The notes under the pieces were generated by a model. That model was not told the DNA's origin, did not search any database, and saw only the letters and a list, made by a program, of their open reading frames with translations. A stretch of DNA of 64,000 bases from Mycolicibacterium aubagnense (GTDB lineage Bacteria; Actinomycetota; Actinomycetes; Mycobacteriales; Mycobacteriaceae). Of this stretch, positions 52,914-62,730 are shown one piece after another (position 1 is the first letter of the stretch; each line of letters opens with the position of its first letter). The position numbers and the translations under genes are program-made. The DNA lies in the NCBI RefSeq assembly GCF_010730955.1, contig NZ_AP022577.1:1798001-1862000 (forward strand). Reading direction: 5' to 3'.

Positions 52914-53897
52914 ATGACCATCCCCAATGCCGTGGAGCCCAGCTACCAGACCCTGTTGGACGTGTTGTCCGAGGGCTCGGTGCGACGCCGCTTCGATCCC
53001 TATCTCGACATCGCGTGGGATTCGCCGGACATGGCGATCGACCTGCAGGATCCGCGGTGGGTGCTGTCCCCCACGATCGACCCGCTCGGCGCCACGCAGT
53101 GGTACCAGAGCCAACCCCTCGAGCGGCAGATCGAGATCGGCAGGTGGCGGACGCTCAACACCGTCAAGGTGGGCGCGGCGTTCGAGAGCATCCTGATCCG
53201 CGGGCTGATGGCCTTCATCATGAAGCTGCCCAACAACTCCCCCGAGTTCCGGTACGCGCTGCACGAGATGACCGAAGAGTGCAACCACATCCAGATGTTT
53301 CAGGAGCTGGTCAACCGCTCCGGGACCGATGTGCCCGGCATGCGGAAGCTGTTCTTCCGGCTGTCGCCGTACATCGGCCTGGTGGGCCAGTACTCGCCGA
53401 CGGCATTCATGGCCGGCATCCTCGCCGGCGAAGAGCCCATCGATCACTTCCAGAAGGGCATGATCCGCGAGGGCGCCAACCTGCCGCCGGCCGTGCTGCG
53501 CACCATGCAGATTCACATCGCCGAAGAGGCCCGGCACATCTCGTGGGCCAACGAGTTCCTGAAGACCCACATGCCCGACCGGTCGTGGCGGTTCAAGGCC
53601 TTCGCCACCGTCGCCTTCCCACTGACCCTGCGCTGGTTGGCACACGAGATCATGGGATCGTCGAAGTCGTTCGGCAAGCAGTTCGATATCCCCGAAGACG
53701 TGATGCGGCAAGCCTTCTGGCGCAGCCCGCAGTCACGCAAGATCATGGCGAGCTTCTTCGACGAAACCCGGGCGCTGGCCGAGGAGATCGGCCTGATGAA
53801 CCGAGTCGGCCGCTGGATGTGGAAGCGCTGTGGCATCGCCGGTGAGACGGCCCGCTACCGCAGCGCCCCCAACCGTGAGGCGCAGCTGATCTCCTGA
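52914..53897 (+). CDS. AurF-like diiron oxygenase
   Basis: A 327-residue all-helical non-heme diiron protein of the AurF (p-aminobenzoate N-oxygenase) family. Metal motifs are HEMTEECNHIQMFQE (E-x-x-H pair) and HIAEEARHISWANE (second E-E-x-x-H), with earlier Glu in FESILIRGLM as likely ligand. ATG 52914 is chosen since upstream codons run through the hairpin. Its stop shares one base with the next ATG, coupling it to a ferredoxin-reductase that probably supplies electrons. Substrate unknown: amine N-oxidation or aldehyde deformylation are family reactions. Confidence 0.88.
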   Translation: MTIPNAVEPSYQTLLDVLSEGSVRRRFDPYLDIAWDSPDMAIDLQDPRWVLSPTIDPLGATQWYQSQPLERQIEIGRWRTLNTVKVGAAFESILIRGLMAFIMKLPNNSPEFRYALHEMTEECNHIQMFQELVNRSGTDVPGMRKLFFRLSPYIGLVGQYSPTAFMAGILAGEEPIDHFQKGMIREGANLPPAVLRTMQIHIAEEARHISWANEFLKTHMPDRSWRFKAFATVAFPLTLRWLAHEIMGSSKSFGKQFDIPEDVMRQAFWRSPQSRKIMASFFDETRALAEEIGLMNRVGRWMWKRCGIAGETARYRSAPNREAQLIS

Positions 53898-55327
53898 TGC
53901 CCCACGTCATCACGCAGTCCTGCTGCAGCGACGCCTCCTGCGTCTACGCCTGCCCGGTCAACTGCATTCACCCCACACCCGACGAGCCGGACTTCCACAC
54001 CGCCGAGATGCTCTACATCGACCCGGTGGAGTGCGTCGACTGCGGCGCGTGCGTGACGGCCTGCCCGGTCGACGCCATCAAGCACGACGGTTCGCTGGAG
54101 CCGACCGAGAAGGTCTTCCTCGAGCTCAACGCGGATTTCTACCGGGAGCCGCGGCCGCGTGCGCTGCTGGCGCCGGTCGTACCGCCGCTGCAGGTGCGGG
54201 CGCCCGGGGCCCTGCGCGTGGCCATCGTCGGCTCCGGCCCGGCCGCCATGTACGCCGCCGACGAAGTGCTGACCATCCCGGCAGCCCGGGTCCGGATGTA
54301 CGAGCGACTCCCCCAGCCCGGCGGGCTCGCCCGCTTCGGCGTCGCACCCGACCACCGGCGCACTCGCGGCGTGTCCCGGCAGTTCGACACCATCTGCGCC
54401 GATCCTCGGCTGGAGTTGGTGACCGGCGTCGAGGTGGGCACCGACATCACCCATCAGCAGCTGCTTGCCGTCCACGATGCGGTCATCTACGCCGTGGGCA
54501 CGTCCACGGACCGTCCGCTCGACGTCCCCGGCGCCGATCTACCGGGCGTCAGCTCGGCCACCCGGTTCGTGGCGTGGTACAACGGCCATCCCGATTTCGC
54601 CGACGCCGCGTTCGATTTGTCGGGCCATCGCGTGGTCATTGTCGGCAACGGCAACGTCGCGCTCGACGTGGCCCGGATCCTCACCACCGACCCCGACCGG
54701 CTGGCCGCCACCGACATCGCGCCGTACGCATTGAAAGCGTTGCGGCAGAGCAAGATCGAGGAAGTGACCGTCGTCGGCCGGCGGGGGCTCGCACAGTCGG
54801 CATTCACCGTGCCGGAGCTTGTCGGCCTGACGTCCATGCCCGATGTGGACGTCGTCGTCTCCCCGCAGGACCTGGCGACACTGCCGGATACCGATCCGCG
54901 GGCCCGCGTCTTGCGCGACCTGCCGCGACGTCCCGGCAACCGCCGGATCGTGTTGGAGTACTTGCAGTCACCCACCGCCATTGCGCGCACCACGGCCGGA
55001 CTGGAAATCGAATTCGCCCGGGGCGAACTGGTGGCCGCGGCCGACGGCACCACGAAGGTCAAGCCGACCGGCGACCTGCACAGCGTCTCTGCCGGTCTTG
55101 TGTTGACGTCAATCGGATACCGCGGGCGGCCGGTCGCGAGCCTGCCGTTCGACGACGCGCACGGAACCGTCCCGCACAACGAAGGCCGGGTCGACGGTGT
55201 CGCCGCCACCTACGTCGCCGGCTGGATCAAGCGCGGCCCGACGGGATTCATCGGCACCAACAAGTCCTGCGCGCAGGAGACCGTGCGCAGTCTGGTGGCC
55301 GACTACAACGCGGGGTTGTTGGCCTGA
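53897..55327 (+). CDS. 7Fe-ferredoxin fused to FAD/NADP reductase (FprB-like)
   Basis: A 476-residue electron-transfer protein. Residues 1-75 are a bacterial ferredoxin domain with CCSDASCVYACPVNC and CVDCGACVTACPVD, typical of 3Fe-4S/4Fe-4S ferredoxins. Residues 105-476 are a ferredoxin-NADP reductase of adrenodoxin-reductase type: VAIVGSGPAAMYAAD (FAD), VVIVGNGNVALDVAR (NADP), GWIKRGPTGFIGTNK (signature). M. tuberculosis FprB has the same layout. Coupled to the AurF-like oxygenase by TGATG. The 3' end overlaps the convergent TetR by 25 bp. Confidence 0.9.
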   Translation: MPHVITQSCCSDASCVYACPVNCIHPTPDEPDFHTAEMLYIDPVECVDCGACVTACPVDAIKHDGSLEPTEKVFLELNADFYREPRPRALLAPVVPPLQVRAPGALRVAIVGSGPAAMYAADEVLTIPAARVRMYERLPQPGGLARFGVAPDHRRTRGVSRQFDTICADPRLELVTGVEVGTDITHQQLLAVHDAVIYAVGTSTDRPLDVPGADLPGVSSATRFVAWYNGHPDFADAAFDLSGHRVVIVGNGNVALDVARILTTDPDRLAATDIAPYALKALRQSKIEEVTVVGRRGLAQSAFTVPELVGLTSMPDVDVVVSPQDLATLPDTDPRARVLRDLPRRPGNRRIVLEYLQSPTAIARTTAGLEIEFARGELVAAADGTTKVKPTGDLHSVSAGLVLTSIGYRGRPVASLPFDDAHGTVPHNEGRVDGVAATYVAGWIKRGPTGFIGTNKSCAQETVRSLVADYNAGLLA

Positions 55328-56037
55328 CGGTCCGCCAGCGCGGCGACCACCGCAACGAGCGGTTCGTCGCGGCTGACCTCGAACCCGATGGCCCGCGCGG
55401 CGCCGTCGATGACGTACCACGTGAAGTCGGCCAGGTGCGCGATCATCTCGTCGCGGCTGTGCATCGGCGCCGGACTGCGGACCCAGGCGAACAGTGTCTC
55501 CTCGACCATGGTCACGATCGCCAGCGGGACGAGCTTGAACGCGCTGTCGTCGACGCCGATCGCCAGCGTGATGGCAGTGATGATGCCGTCCGCCCGTTCG
55601 ATGATGCGTAGCTTCAGCTCACCGACAGCGTCGAGCGTCTCGTCGCCCTCGAACGACGGGCCGTTGCGCGCGAACTCGTTCAGCCGCGGGTGATCGATCA
55701 TCCAGTCCGCGACCGCTTCGATGGTCCGGGTCAGGATTTCCCGCAGTGAGCCGTCGGTGATGTCGAGTTTGCCGACGAGGATGGACCCGAAGTCGTCGAT
55801 CAGATACGACCGCACCCGGCGTTCGAGCTCATCCTTGCCGGAGGTCTGCCGGTAGATCACCGACTTGGCGACGCCGGCGCGCTTGGCGATGGCCGCGATG
55901 GAGATGTCGGCGCCGGGCGGGCTCTCCTCCAATAGCTCGATCATCGCCAGCAGGATTTGGGACCGGCGTTCGGCATTGTGCTGTTCCCACCGCGCCTCGT
56001 AGCCACTCACCGACGCAGGGTTCGGGGCCACAGACAT
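55303..56037 (-). CDS. TetR-family transcriptional regulator
   Basis: A 244-residue TetR regulator. Helix-turn-helix ISIAAIAKRAGVAKSVIYRQTSGKDELERRV at about residues 46-76, followed by a helical ligand domain. ATG 56037 is chosen since upstream codons are unlike TetR and overlap the divergent promoter. A palindrome AGACATGTGTCT covers the start codon (56032-56043). It may control the CMD and 5-alpha-reductase genes, or the AurF operon that ends into it. Confidence 0.85.
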   Translation of the reverse strand: MSVAPNPASVSGYEARWEQHNAERRSQILLAMIELLEESPPGADISIAAIAKRAGVAKSVIYRQTSGKDELERRVRSYLIDDFGSILVGKLDITDGSLREILTRTIEAVADWMIDHPRLNEFARNGPSFEGDETLDAVGELKLRIIERADGIITAITLAIGVDDSAFKLVPLAIVTMVEETLFAWVRSPAPMHSRDEMIAHLADFTWYVIDGAARAIGFEVSRDEPLVAVVAALADRQANNPAL

Positions 56038-56043
56038 GTGTCT
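56032..56043. promoter_or_regulatory. Inverted repeat over the TetR start codon
   Basis: AGACA-TG-TGTCT, 5-bp arms, covering the TetR ATG. A candidate autoregulatory operator in the 83-bp divergent region. Confidence 0.4.
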
Positions 56044-56120
56044 CACGGTAGCCGCTACGCCGTCGAGTGACGCCTGCCATACCCCTGTCACACATCGCAG
56101 CGCGGTCTCGTCCAACCGAT

Positions 56121-56708
56121 ATGACGACAACACCACGCATCGCGCCCCTGCCCCCACAACGTGCCGGCCTGCTGACCCGGCTCATGTACCGCTACGCCAA
56201 GCGTGAGTTCGGCGAGGTGCCCGAACCGTTCGCGGTCGCGGCGCACCACCCGCGGCTGCTGGTCGCCAACGCCGTGCACGAGGGCCTGCTGAAGAGCGGC
56301 TCGAAGACGCTGCCCGGCGCGGTCCGCGACCTCGCCGTGTTCTGGACCGCCCGCACGGTCGGCTGCTCCTGGTGCATCGACTTCGGCACCATGCTGATGC
56401 GCCTCGAGAGCCTGGACGTCGAGCGCCTCAAGCACATCGACGCCTACGCGACCTCACCACTGTTCACCGACGACGAGCGGGCCGCCATCGCCTACGCCAA
56501 CGCGATGACGACCGATCCGCACACCGTCACCGACGAACAGGTAGACGACCTCAAACGCCGGTTCGGCGAGGCGGGGGTCATCGAGCTGACCTATCAGATC
56601 GGTGTGGAGAACATGCGATCCCGGATGTACGCCGCGCTCGGCATCACCGAACAGGGCTTCAGCTCTGGTGAAGCATGCCGGGTGCCATGGGAGGCCCAGT
56701 CGCAGTGA
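56121..56708 (+). CDS. Carboxymuconolactone decarboxylase family protein (AhpD-like)
   Basis: A 195-residue all-alpha protein of the CMD family. The redox CxxC is Cys82-x2-Cys85 in TVGCSWCIDFG, in the AhpD helix position; the usual third His is not clear. Such proteins act as alkylhydroperoxidase partners or decarboxylases. ATG 56121 gives MTTTPRIAPL; an earlier in-frame ATG lies in the divergent promoter. Located downstream of the TetR operator region. Confidence 0.83.
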   Translation: MTTTPRIAPLPPQRAGLLTRLMYRYAKREFGEVPEPFAVAAHHPRLLVANAVHEGLLKSGSKTLPGAVRDLAVFWTARTVGCSWCIDFGTMLMRLESLDVERLKHIDAYATSPLFTDDERAAIAYANAMTTDPHTVTDEQVDDLKRRFGEAGVIELTYQIGVENMRSRMYAALGITEQGFSSGEACRVPWEAQSQ

Positions 56709-56806
56709 TCCCGGGGCACTTTCTTCAACACGTCGCCAGGTGGTAGAACACGTTACAGAAATAGCGGCCCCCGCCGCTGAAACCACCTGCTCAGCGAGGA
56801 GCATCC

Positions 56807-57598
56807 ATGCACTGGTACACCGGCAACACGTTCTATGACACGGTGCTGACCGCTGCCTTCGCCTTCGCCGCGTTCGTGATCATCGGCGGGTTCTTCGCGC
56901 AGAGTTCGTACGGGCGTTTCTCGACGACGAAACTCGGCTTGAACCTCAACCCGAAGCTCGGCTGGTGGCTGATGGAGCTCCCGGCGACCGTGGTGTTCCT
57001 GATCAGTTACCTGGCCGGGCCGCACCGGTTCGAGCCGACCTCCCTGGTGCTCGCCGGGATCTGGCTGCTGCACTATGCCAACCGGGGCTGGTTCTTTCCG
57101 CTCGCGATCCGCCAGGTGCCGGGTAAGCGTGGCACCTTCAACGTGTCGGTCATCGTGATGGGCATGCTCGTCACGTCGATGCACGGCTACCTCAACGGGA
57201 CCATGTTCAGCCACGACTTCTTCGGGCAGTACACCACCGCATGGCTGACCGACCCCCGATTCCTGGTGGGCCTGGTGGTCTACCTGTGCGGTTTCGCGCT
57301 GCTGGTCAACTCCGAATCGATCGTGCGGAACCTGCGCGACAAGAACAATCCCGGCGGTGCGGAGTACCGGATTCCGTTCGGTGGTGGCTTCCGGTTCGTC
57401 ACCAGCCCGGCGTACCTCGGCGAGCTCATCGCCTGGTCCGGCTTCGCGCTCCTGACCTGGGCGCTGCCCGGCGTCGTCATCCTGTTGATCACGGCGGGCA
57501 ATCTGATTCCCCGGGCGCTGGGCACCCACACCTGGTACCACGAGAAGTTTCCCGAGTACCCCACCGACCGCAAGGCGTTGATCCCCTACGTCCTGTAG
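56807..57598 (+). CDS. Steroid 5-alpha-reductase-like membrane protein
   Basis: A 263-residue membrane protein with six or seven helices and the C-terminal signature of the 3-oxo-5-alpha-steroid 4-dehydrogenase family: YRIPFGGGFRFVTSPAYLGE, NLIPRALGTHTWYHEKF and YPTDRKALIPYVL at the C-terminus. Eukaryotic homologues reduce the 4,5 double bond of 3-ketosteroids with NADPH; other relatives act on polyprenols or long-chain enoyl-CoA. GAGGAG ribosome site. The bacterial substrate is unknown, but sterol use by mycobacteria makes a steroid role reasonable. Follows the CMD gene by 98 bp. Confidence 0.87.
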   Translation: MHWYTGNTFYDTVLTAAFAFAAFVIIGGFFAQSSYGRFSTTKLGLNLNPKLGWWLMELPATVVFLISYLAGPHRFEPTSLVLAGIWLLHYANRGWFFPLAIRQVPGKRGTFNVSVIVMGMLVTSMHGYLNGTMFSHDFFGQYTTAWLTDPRFLVGLVVYLCGFALLVNSESIVRNLRDKNNPGGAEYRIPFGGGFRFVTSPAYLGELIAWSGFALLTWALPGVVILLITAGNLIPRALGTHTWYHEKFPEYPTDRKALIPYVL

Positions 57599-57629
57599 GA
57601 ACAACTAGCGGGATCACAGCGGCGAGCCG

Positions 57630-58535
57630 CTAATCAGACTTCAGCGGCGACGCCGTGAACTTGTCCGGGTTCGCGATGTCCCACAGCGCGATGACCCTGC
57701 CGTCGCGCACGGTCATCGCGGTGACCCGGGGCAGCATCTCCGGGCGACCGCCGTCGGCCGGCAGGCCTGGGGTGTAGGCGCCGAGCTCACCATTGATAAG
57801 CGCCAGCTGGGACGTCGAAAGCCATTGCGGCCCATAACGCCTGGCCAACCCGAACAGGAACCGCGCCACCTTGTCCGCGCCGACGATCGTGCGGGGTGCG
57901 GTCGGGGCCCGACGGTTGGAGTCGCCGGTGAACGTCGCGTCGGGGTGCAAGAGTGCGACGACCGCGGCCATGTCGCCACCGGCCAGCGCGGCCATCAGCT
58001 TGCCGACGGTCTCGTTGTGCCCGGCGTCCGGCGGCGGTGCCGGGGCCGCGGCGACCGCGCGCCGGGCGCGTGACGCGAGTTGACGCGCTCCGGCGTCCGT
58101 CACGCCCAGCACCGACGCGATCTCGGAGAACGGCACCGCGAAACCGTCGTGCAGGACGAAGGCCACCCGCTGATCGGGGGTCAGCCGCTCCAGCACCACC
58201 ATCGCGGCGAAACGCGCGTCTTCCCCCGCGACCACGGCGGCCAACGGATCGGCAGCGTCGAATCCGGTCACCACCGGCTCGGGCAGCCACTCACCGAAAT
58301 ACGCCTCGCGGCGGTGTGCGGCGGACCGCAGCCGGTCCAGGCCGAGGCGGCTGACGACGGTCGTCAGCCAGGCGCGCGGTTCGGCGATGGCGTCGACATC
58401 TGCTCCATGCCAGCGCAACCAGGCGTCTTGCACGATGTCCTCGGCGTCGGCGTACACGCCGGTCAGCCGGTAGGCGACAGACAGCAGGTGCGGGCGCAGC
58501 CGCTCGAACTCGTCGGTGCCCTGCGCGGTGGTCAC
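57630..58535 (-). CDS. sigJ: ECF sigma factor SigJ-type (ECF41) with SnoaL-like domain
   Basis: A 301-residue extracytoplasmic-function sigma factor. Region 2 has YRLTGVYADAEDIVQDAWLRW, region 4 has FSEIASVLGVTDAGARQLASRARR, and a SnoaL-like extension (about residues 175-301) holds the DGGRPEM and NPDKF motifs characteristic of ECF41, where the extension regulates sigma activity. Ortholog of Rv3328c. GTG start. No anti-sigma factor is adjacent, as usual for ECF41; a nearby COE (CMD/oxidoreductase) gene is common, and the CMD gene here lies two genes away. Confidence 0.9.
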   Translation of the reverse strand: MTTAQGTDEFERLRPHLLSVAYRLTGVYADAEDIVQDAWLRWHGADVDAIAEPRAWLTTVVSRLGLDRLRSAAHRREAYFGEWLPEPVVTGFDAADPLAAVVAGEDARFAAMVVLERLTPDQRVAFVLHDGFAVPFSEIASVLGVTDAGARQLASRARRAVAAAPAPPPDAGHNETVGKLMAALAGGDMAAVVALLHPDATFTGDSNRRAPTAPRTIVGADKVARFLFGLARRYGPQWLSTSQLALINGELGAYTPGLPADGGRPEMLPRVTAMTVRDGRVIALWDIANPDKFTASPLKSD

Positions 58536-58618
58536 CCCACCAACCTACGACTCGTCGCTTCGAGGCGGCGAACCGTAGCATCTTCTGGTCAATCGTCAGG
58601 AGTGAGCGGGGAGCGTAG

Positions 58619-60328
58619 ATGACGGCAAGTGCACCGGACATCATCGCCCGGGACAAAGGCCTCAAACGGGGCGCCCTCGGTCTGGTGTCCAGCGTGGTGG
58701 TCGGGCTGGCCTCCACGGCGCCCGCATACAGCCTGGCCGCGACACTCGGCCTGGTCATCGCCGCCGGCGGCACGCTGCTCGCCGGGGTGAAAGCGCCTGC
58801 GATCATGCTCATCTCGTTCGTTCCGATGTACCTCATCGCCGTCGCCTATCAGGAGTTGAACAAAGCCGAGCCGGACTGCGGCACCACATTCACCTGGGCC
58901 GCACGGGCATTCGGGCCCGTGGTCGGCTGGCTCGGCGGCTGGGGCATCATCGCCTCCGACGTCATCGTGATGGCGAATCTGGCGCAGATCGCCGGGTCGT
59001 ACTCGTTCACGTTCGTCGGCGACCTGGGCTGGCATTCGGCTGCCGGACTGGCCGGCAGCACGCTGTGGTCGACGGTGGCAGGCGTCATCTGGATCGTCCT
59101 GATGACGTACATCTGCTATCGCGGCATCGAGGTGTCGGCCCGGTTGCAGTATGTGCTGTTGACCGTCGAGGTGGTCGTGCTGATCGTGGTGTCGGTCGTC
59201 GCGCTGGTGAAGGTGTACACGCACCACGGGCACGCCTACTCGGTCATGCCGTCGTGGTCCTGGTTCTGGCCCGGCGGAATGGATTTCGGGACGGTGATCG
59301 CCCCGGCGGTGCTGGCCACCATATTCATCTACTGGGGTTGGGACACCGCGGTGGCGTGCAACGAGGAGTCGGACGATCCGGGCCGCACCCCAGGCCGGGC
59401 CGCCGTCATCTCGACGTTCCTGTTGCTCGCCACCTATGCGCTGGTGACGGTCTCGACCATCGCGTTCGCCGGCGTGGGCACCACAGGCATCGGGTTGGGC
59501 AACCAGGAGAACGCCAAGGACGTGTTCACCGCAATCGGACCGTCCTTGTTCGGCGACAGCGTGATCGGGAAAATCGGCATGCTACTGCTGTCGGCATCGA
59601 TCCTGACCTCTGCGGCGGCCTCGACGCAGACCACCATCATGCCGACCGCGCGCACCACCCTGTCGATGGGCGTATACCGTGCGCTGCCACAGAGTTTCGC
59701 GAAGATTCACCGGCAGTACCTGACACCCACCACCTCGACCATCGTGATGGGCGTGGTGTCGGTGCTGTGCTACGTGCTGTTCACCGCCATCAGCGTCGAC
59801 CTGTTGACGGCCCTCATCGGTTCCGTCGGCCTGATGATCGCGTTCTACTACGCCCTGACCGGTTTCGCCTGCACGTGGTTCTACCGAAAGACGTTGACCC
59901 ACACCGCGCGTGACTTCATGATGCGGGGCCTGTTGCCACTGCTCGGCGGCATTACGCTGTCCGTGGTGTTCGGCTACGGCCTGATCCAGTACAGCAAGCC
60001 CGATTGGCTCAAGGACCAAAACCACCACGACGTAACCATTTTCGGCTACGGGGCGGTGGGCGTGGTCGGTGTCGTCGGGCTGCTGCTCGGGGTGGTGCTG
60101 ATGTTCGCCTGGCGCGTCGCACAGCCGGAATACTTCCGTGGACTGACGCTGCCGCGGCGGCATGATCTCGTGCTGGACACCCCGGCCTCTGTTCCTTCCG
60201 GACCGGCCCACTTCGGGCTGCCCGACTCCGGCGACATGCCGACGGTCATCGCGCCCGACCTGTCGAACCTGCCGCCGGGTGAGGTCGCGGTGGATACGGC
60301 AACGGGCAAGGAATTCCGCCACAACTAG
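58619..60328 (+). CDS. APC-superfamily amino-acid permease
   Basis: A 569-residue transporter with about 12 to 14 hydrophobic helices and typical APC sequences: VVVGLASTAPAYSLAATLG (helix 1), PDCGTTFTWAARAFGP, and NEESDDPGRTPGRAAVIS in the middle. A long hydrophilic C-terminal tail of about 60 residues. Divergent from sigJ (84 bp), which could regulate it. Substrate unknown. Confidence 0.87.
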   Translation: MTASAPDIIARDKGLKRGALGLVSSVVVGLASTAPAYSLAATLGLVIAAGGTLLAGVKAPAIMLISFVPMYLIAVAYQELNKAEPDCGTTFTWAARAFGPVVGWLGGWGIIASDVIVMANLAQIAGSYSFTFVGDLGWHSAAGLAGSTLWSTVAGVIWIVLMTYICYRGIEVSARLQYVLLTVEVVVLIVVSVVALVKVYTHHGHAYSVMPSWSWFWPGGMDFGTVIAPAVLATIFIYWGWDTAVACNEESDDPGRTPGRAAVISTFLLLATYALVTVSTIAFAGVGTTGIGLGNQENAKDVFTAIGPSLFGDSVIGKIGMLLLSASILTSAAASTQTTIMPTARTTLSMGVYRALPQSFAKIHRQYLTPTTSTIVMGVVSVLCYVLFTAISVDLLTALIGSVGLMIAFYYALTGFACTWFYRKTLTHTARDFMMRGLLPLLGGITLSVVFGYGLIQYSKPDWLKDQNHHDVTIFGYGAVGVVGVVGLLLGVVLMFAWRVAQPEYFRGLTLPRRHDLVLDTPASVPSGPAHFGLPDSGDMPTVIAPDLSNLPPGEVAVDTATGKEFRHN

Positions 60329-60362
60329 ACATTTGCCGCACGGAGAAAGCTACCGTCTACAC

Positions 60363-61352
60363 GTGTCGAACAAGCCGTCCATCAATCCGGTGCGCTGGAC
60401 CCCGCCGCCGGTCGACGCCCTTCCCGATTTCCCGTCCGCCGAACTCACCATCGTGCCGATGCCGGGCGATGCGCCTGAAGACGTGGTCGTCGGTGCCGAC
60501 GGTGCGCTATGGACGGGTCTGGTCGACGGGCGGATCGTGCGGGTCTCGCCCGACGGCAGCACGGATGTCGTGGCCGACACCGGCGGCCGTCCGCTGGGGC
60601 TGCACGCGGCACGGGACGGAAGACTGCTGGTCTGCGACAGCTACCGGGGGCTGCTGTCCATGGACCCCGGCACCGGCGCCCTGGAGGTGCTGGTGGCCGA
60701 TATCGACGGCCGGCCCCTTCGGTTCTGTTCGAATGTGACGGAAACCGACGACGGCACAATCTATTTCACCGAGTCCACCAGCTCGTTCCACTACGAGCAT
60801 TTCCGGGCGGCGATCCTGGAGGCTCGCGGCGACGGCGGTCTGTACAAGCTGGCGACCGACGGCACGGTCAGCACGCTGCTCTCGGGGCTGTACTTCGCCA
60901 ACGGCTTGACCGTGACCGCTGATGGCACCGCGCTGGTGTTCGCCGAGACGCAGGGCCGCCGACTGTCGAAATACTGGCTGTCCGGACCGCAGGCCGGAAC
61001 TGTCACGCCGTTGGCCGTGAACCTGCCGGGCATGCCCGACAACATCTCGACGGGCGCCGACGGCCGGATCTGGGTCGCGTTCGTCACCCCGATCAATGCC
61101 GCCGCGGAATGGCTGGCCCCGCGGCCGACGATCCTGCGGCAGCTGGTCTGGCGGCTGCCGGAGGCACTGCAACCGCAGATGCCGTTGGAGGTGTGGGCCG
61201 TCGCCTTCGACCCCGACAGCGGCGCCGCGGTCGCCGGGGTCCGCATGCGGCACCGGCAGTTCGGTCAGGTCACCGGGCTCGTCGAGCACAGTGGTCGGTT
61301 GTGGATGAGCTCCATCGGGGTCCCGGCACTGGCCCACTGTGCGCTGCCGTAA
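60363..61352 (+). CDS. SMP-30/gluconolactonase/strictosidine-synthase-like beta-propeller
   Basis: A 329-residue six-bladed beta-propeller of the SMP-30/strictosidine synthase group. EDVVVGADGALWTGL, LRFCSNVTETDDGTIYFTEST, LYFANGLTVTADGTALVFAET and MPDNISTGADGRIWVAF are the usual blade motifs with the metal-site Asn and Asp. Lactonase or related hydrolase activity possible. GTG start 34 bp after the permease stop, so probably co-transcribed. Confidence 0.82.
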   Translation: MSNKPSINPVRWTPPPVDALPDFPSAELTIVPMPGDAPEDVVVGADGALWTGLVDGRIVRVSPDGSTDVVADTGGRPLGLHAARDGRLLVCDSYRGLLSMDPGTGALEVLVADIDGRPLRFCSNVTETDDGTIYFTESTSSFHYEHFRAAILEARGDGGLYKLATDGTVSTLLSGLYFANGLTVTADGTALVFAETQGRRLSKYWLSGPQAGTVTPLAVNLPGMPDNISTGADGRIWVAFVTPINAAAEWLAPRPTILRQLVWRLPEALQPQMPLEVWAVAFDPDSGAAVAGVRMRHRQFGQVTGLVEHSGRLWMSSIGVPALAHCALP

Positions 61353-61469
61353 CCGCGCCAAGCCCCGCGCTCGGCGTCACAACGTGAAATCACTCACGTA
61401 ACTTCAACCCCATTTGTCACAGCGCGGCAACACGGAAACCCGTGTTCGGTCGCCTAATCTGGCGACACC

Positions 61470-62717
61470 ATGGCGACCACCCGATCCACGGCACAACGCG
61501 CTGCAGCCCTGGCAGCAGCGTTATTTCTGACGGCCGCACCGGCGCTGGCCAATGCCGAACCCGACCCACCGGCCGCTGATCCCTGCCCGTACCGGGTCAA
61601 CACCCCGCCCGCGGTCGACCAGTCCGAGGTGCCGAAAGCCGGCGACCCGCCCGCGCCCGTCCCCGTACCGGCCACCCCGCTCGGCGGTGACCTGATGGGT
61701 GGCTGCGGCGTCGTCGCCGCGCCCGACATGCCACCGCTGCCCGGCGACGTCTCGGCTGACGCCTGGATCCTCGCCGACCTGGACAGCGGCGACATCATCG
61801 CCGCCAAGGATCCGCACGGCCGGCACCGCCCGGCCAGCATCATCAAGGTGCTGATCGCGACCCAGGCGCTGCGCGAACTGCCCGTCAACAAGCGGGTCAC
61901 CGGCACCGTGGATGATGCCAACGCCGAGGGCACCCGGGTCGGCGTCGACGACGGCGGCGTCTACACCGTCAACGACCTGCTGCACGGCCTGCTCATGCAC
62001 TCCGGCAACGATGCGGCGCACGCGCTGGCGATGCAGGTCGGCGGCATGGACACCGCGATCACCAAGATCAACGATCTGGCATCCAAGCTCGGCGGCCGCG
62101 ACACCCGGGCGGCCACCCCGTCCGGCCTCGACGGACCCGGCATGAGCACTTCGGCCTACGACATGGGCCTGTTCTACCGCTACGCCTGGCAGAACCCGAC
62201 GTTCGCCTCCATCGTCGCGACGCAGAAGTACAACTTCCCCGGACATCCGGCCAAGCCGGGCGAACCCGGTGACCACCCGGGCTACGAGCTCGAGAACGAC
62301 AACAAGCTGCTCTACAACTACCCGGGCGCACTCGGCGGCAAGACGGGTTACACCGACGACGCCGGGCAGACGTTCGTCGGCGCCGCTGATCACGACGGAC
62401 GCCGCCTGGTCGCGATCCTGCTGCACGGCACCCGGGTGCCGATCGCGCCGTGGGAGCAGGCCGCACACCTGCTGGACTACGGATTCGCGACCCCGCCCGG
62501 CACCAAGGTCGGCAAGCTGATCGAGCCGGACCCGTCGCTCACCCAGCACAAGCCTGACGCGAAGCATCCCACGGCCGCGCAGGCCATGGATGCGTTGCCT
62601 CCGGCGGACGCCCTGCCGATCCGCGTCGGCGTCGGCGTGGTCGGGGGCGCGATTGTGCTCTCGCTGATGATGGCTGCCCGTTCGATCAATCGGCGCCCGC
62701 AGCACTCCAATCGGTAG
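61470..62717 (+). CDS. dacB1: D-alanyl-D-alanine carboxypeptidase (DacB1)
   Basis: A 415-residue penicillin-binding protein of the PBP5/S11 group that trims D-Ala from peptidoglycan stem peptides. Signal peptide at residues 1-28, Pro-rich linker, catalytic Ser123-x2-Lys126 (ASIIK), Ser178-Gly-Asn180, Lys291-Thr-Gly. A C-terminal transmembrane helix ([18 protein letters not shown]) with basic tail anchors it. Ortholog of Rv3330. Confidence 0.93.
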   Translation: MATTRSTAQRAAALAAALFLTAAPALANAEPDPPAADPCPYRVNTPPAVDQSEVPKAGDPPAPVPVPATPLGGDLMGGCGVVAAPDMPPLPGDVSADAWILADLDSGDIIAAKDPHGRHRPASIIKVLIATQALRELPVNKRVTGTVDDANAEGTRVGVDDGGVYTVNDLLHGLLMHSGNDAAHALAMQVGGMDTAITKINDLASKLGGRDTRAATPSGLDGPGMSTSAYDMGLFYRYAWQNPTFASIVATQKYNFPGHPAKPGEPGDHPGYELENDNKLLYNYPGALGGKTGYTDDAGQTFVGAADHDGRRLVAILLHGTRVPIAPWEQAAHLLDYGFATPPGTKVGKLIEPDPSLTQHKPDAKHPTAAQAMDALPPADALPIRVGVGVVGGAIVLSLMMAARSINRRPQHSNR

Positions 62718-62730
62718 AGACTGACGAGCG

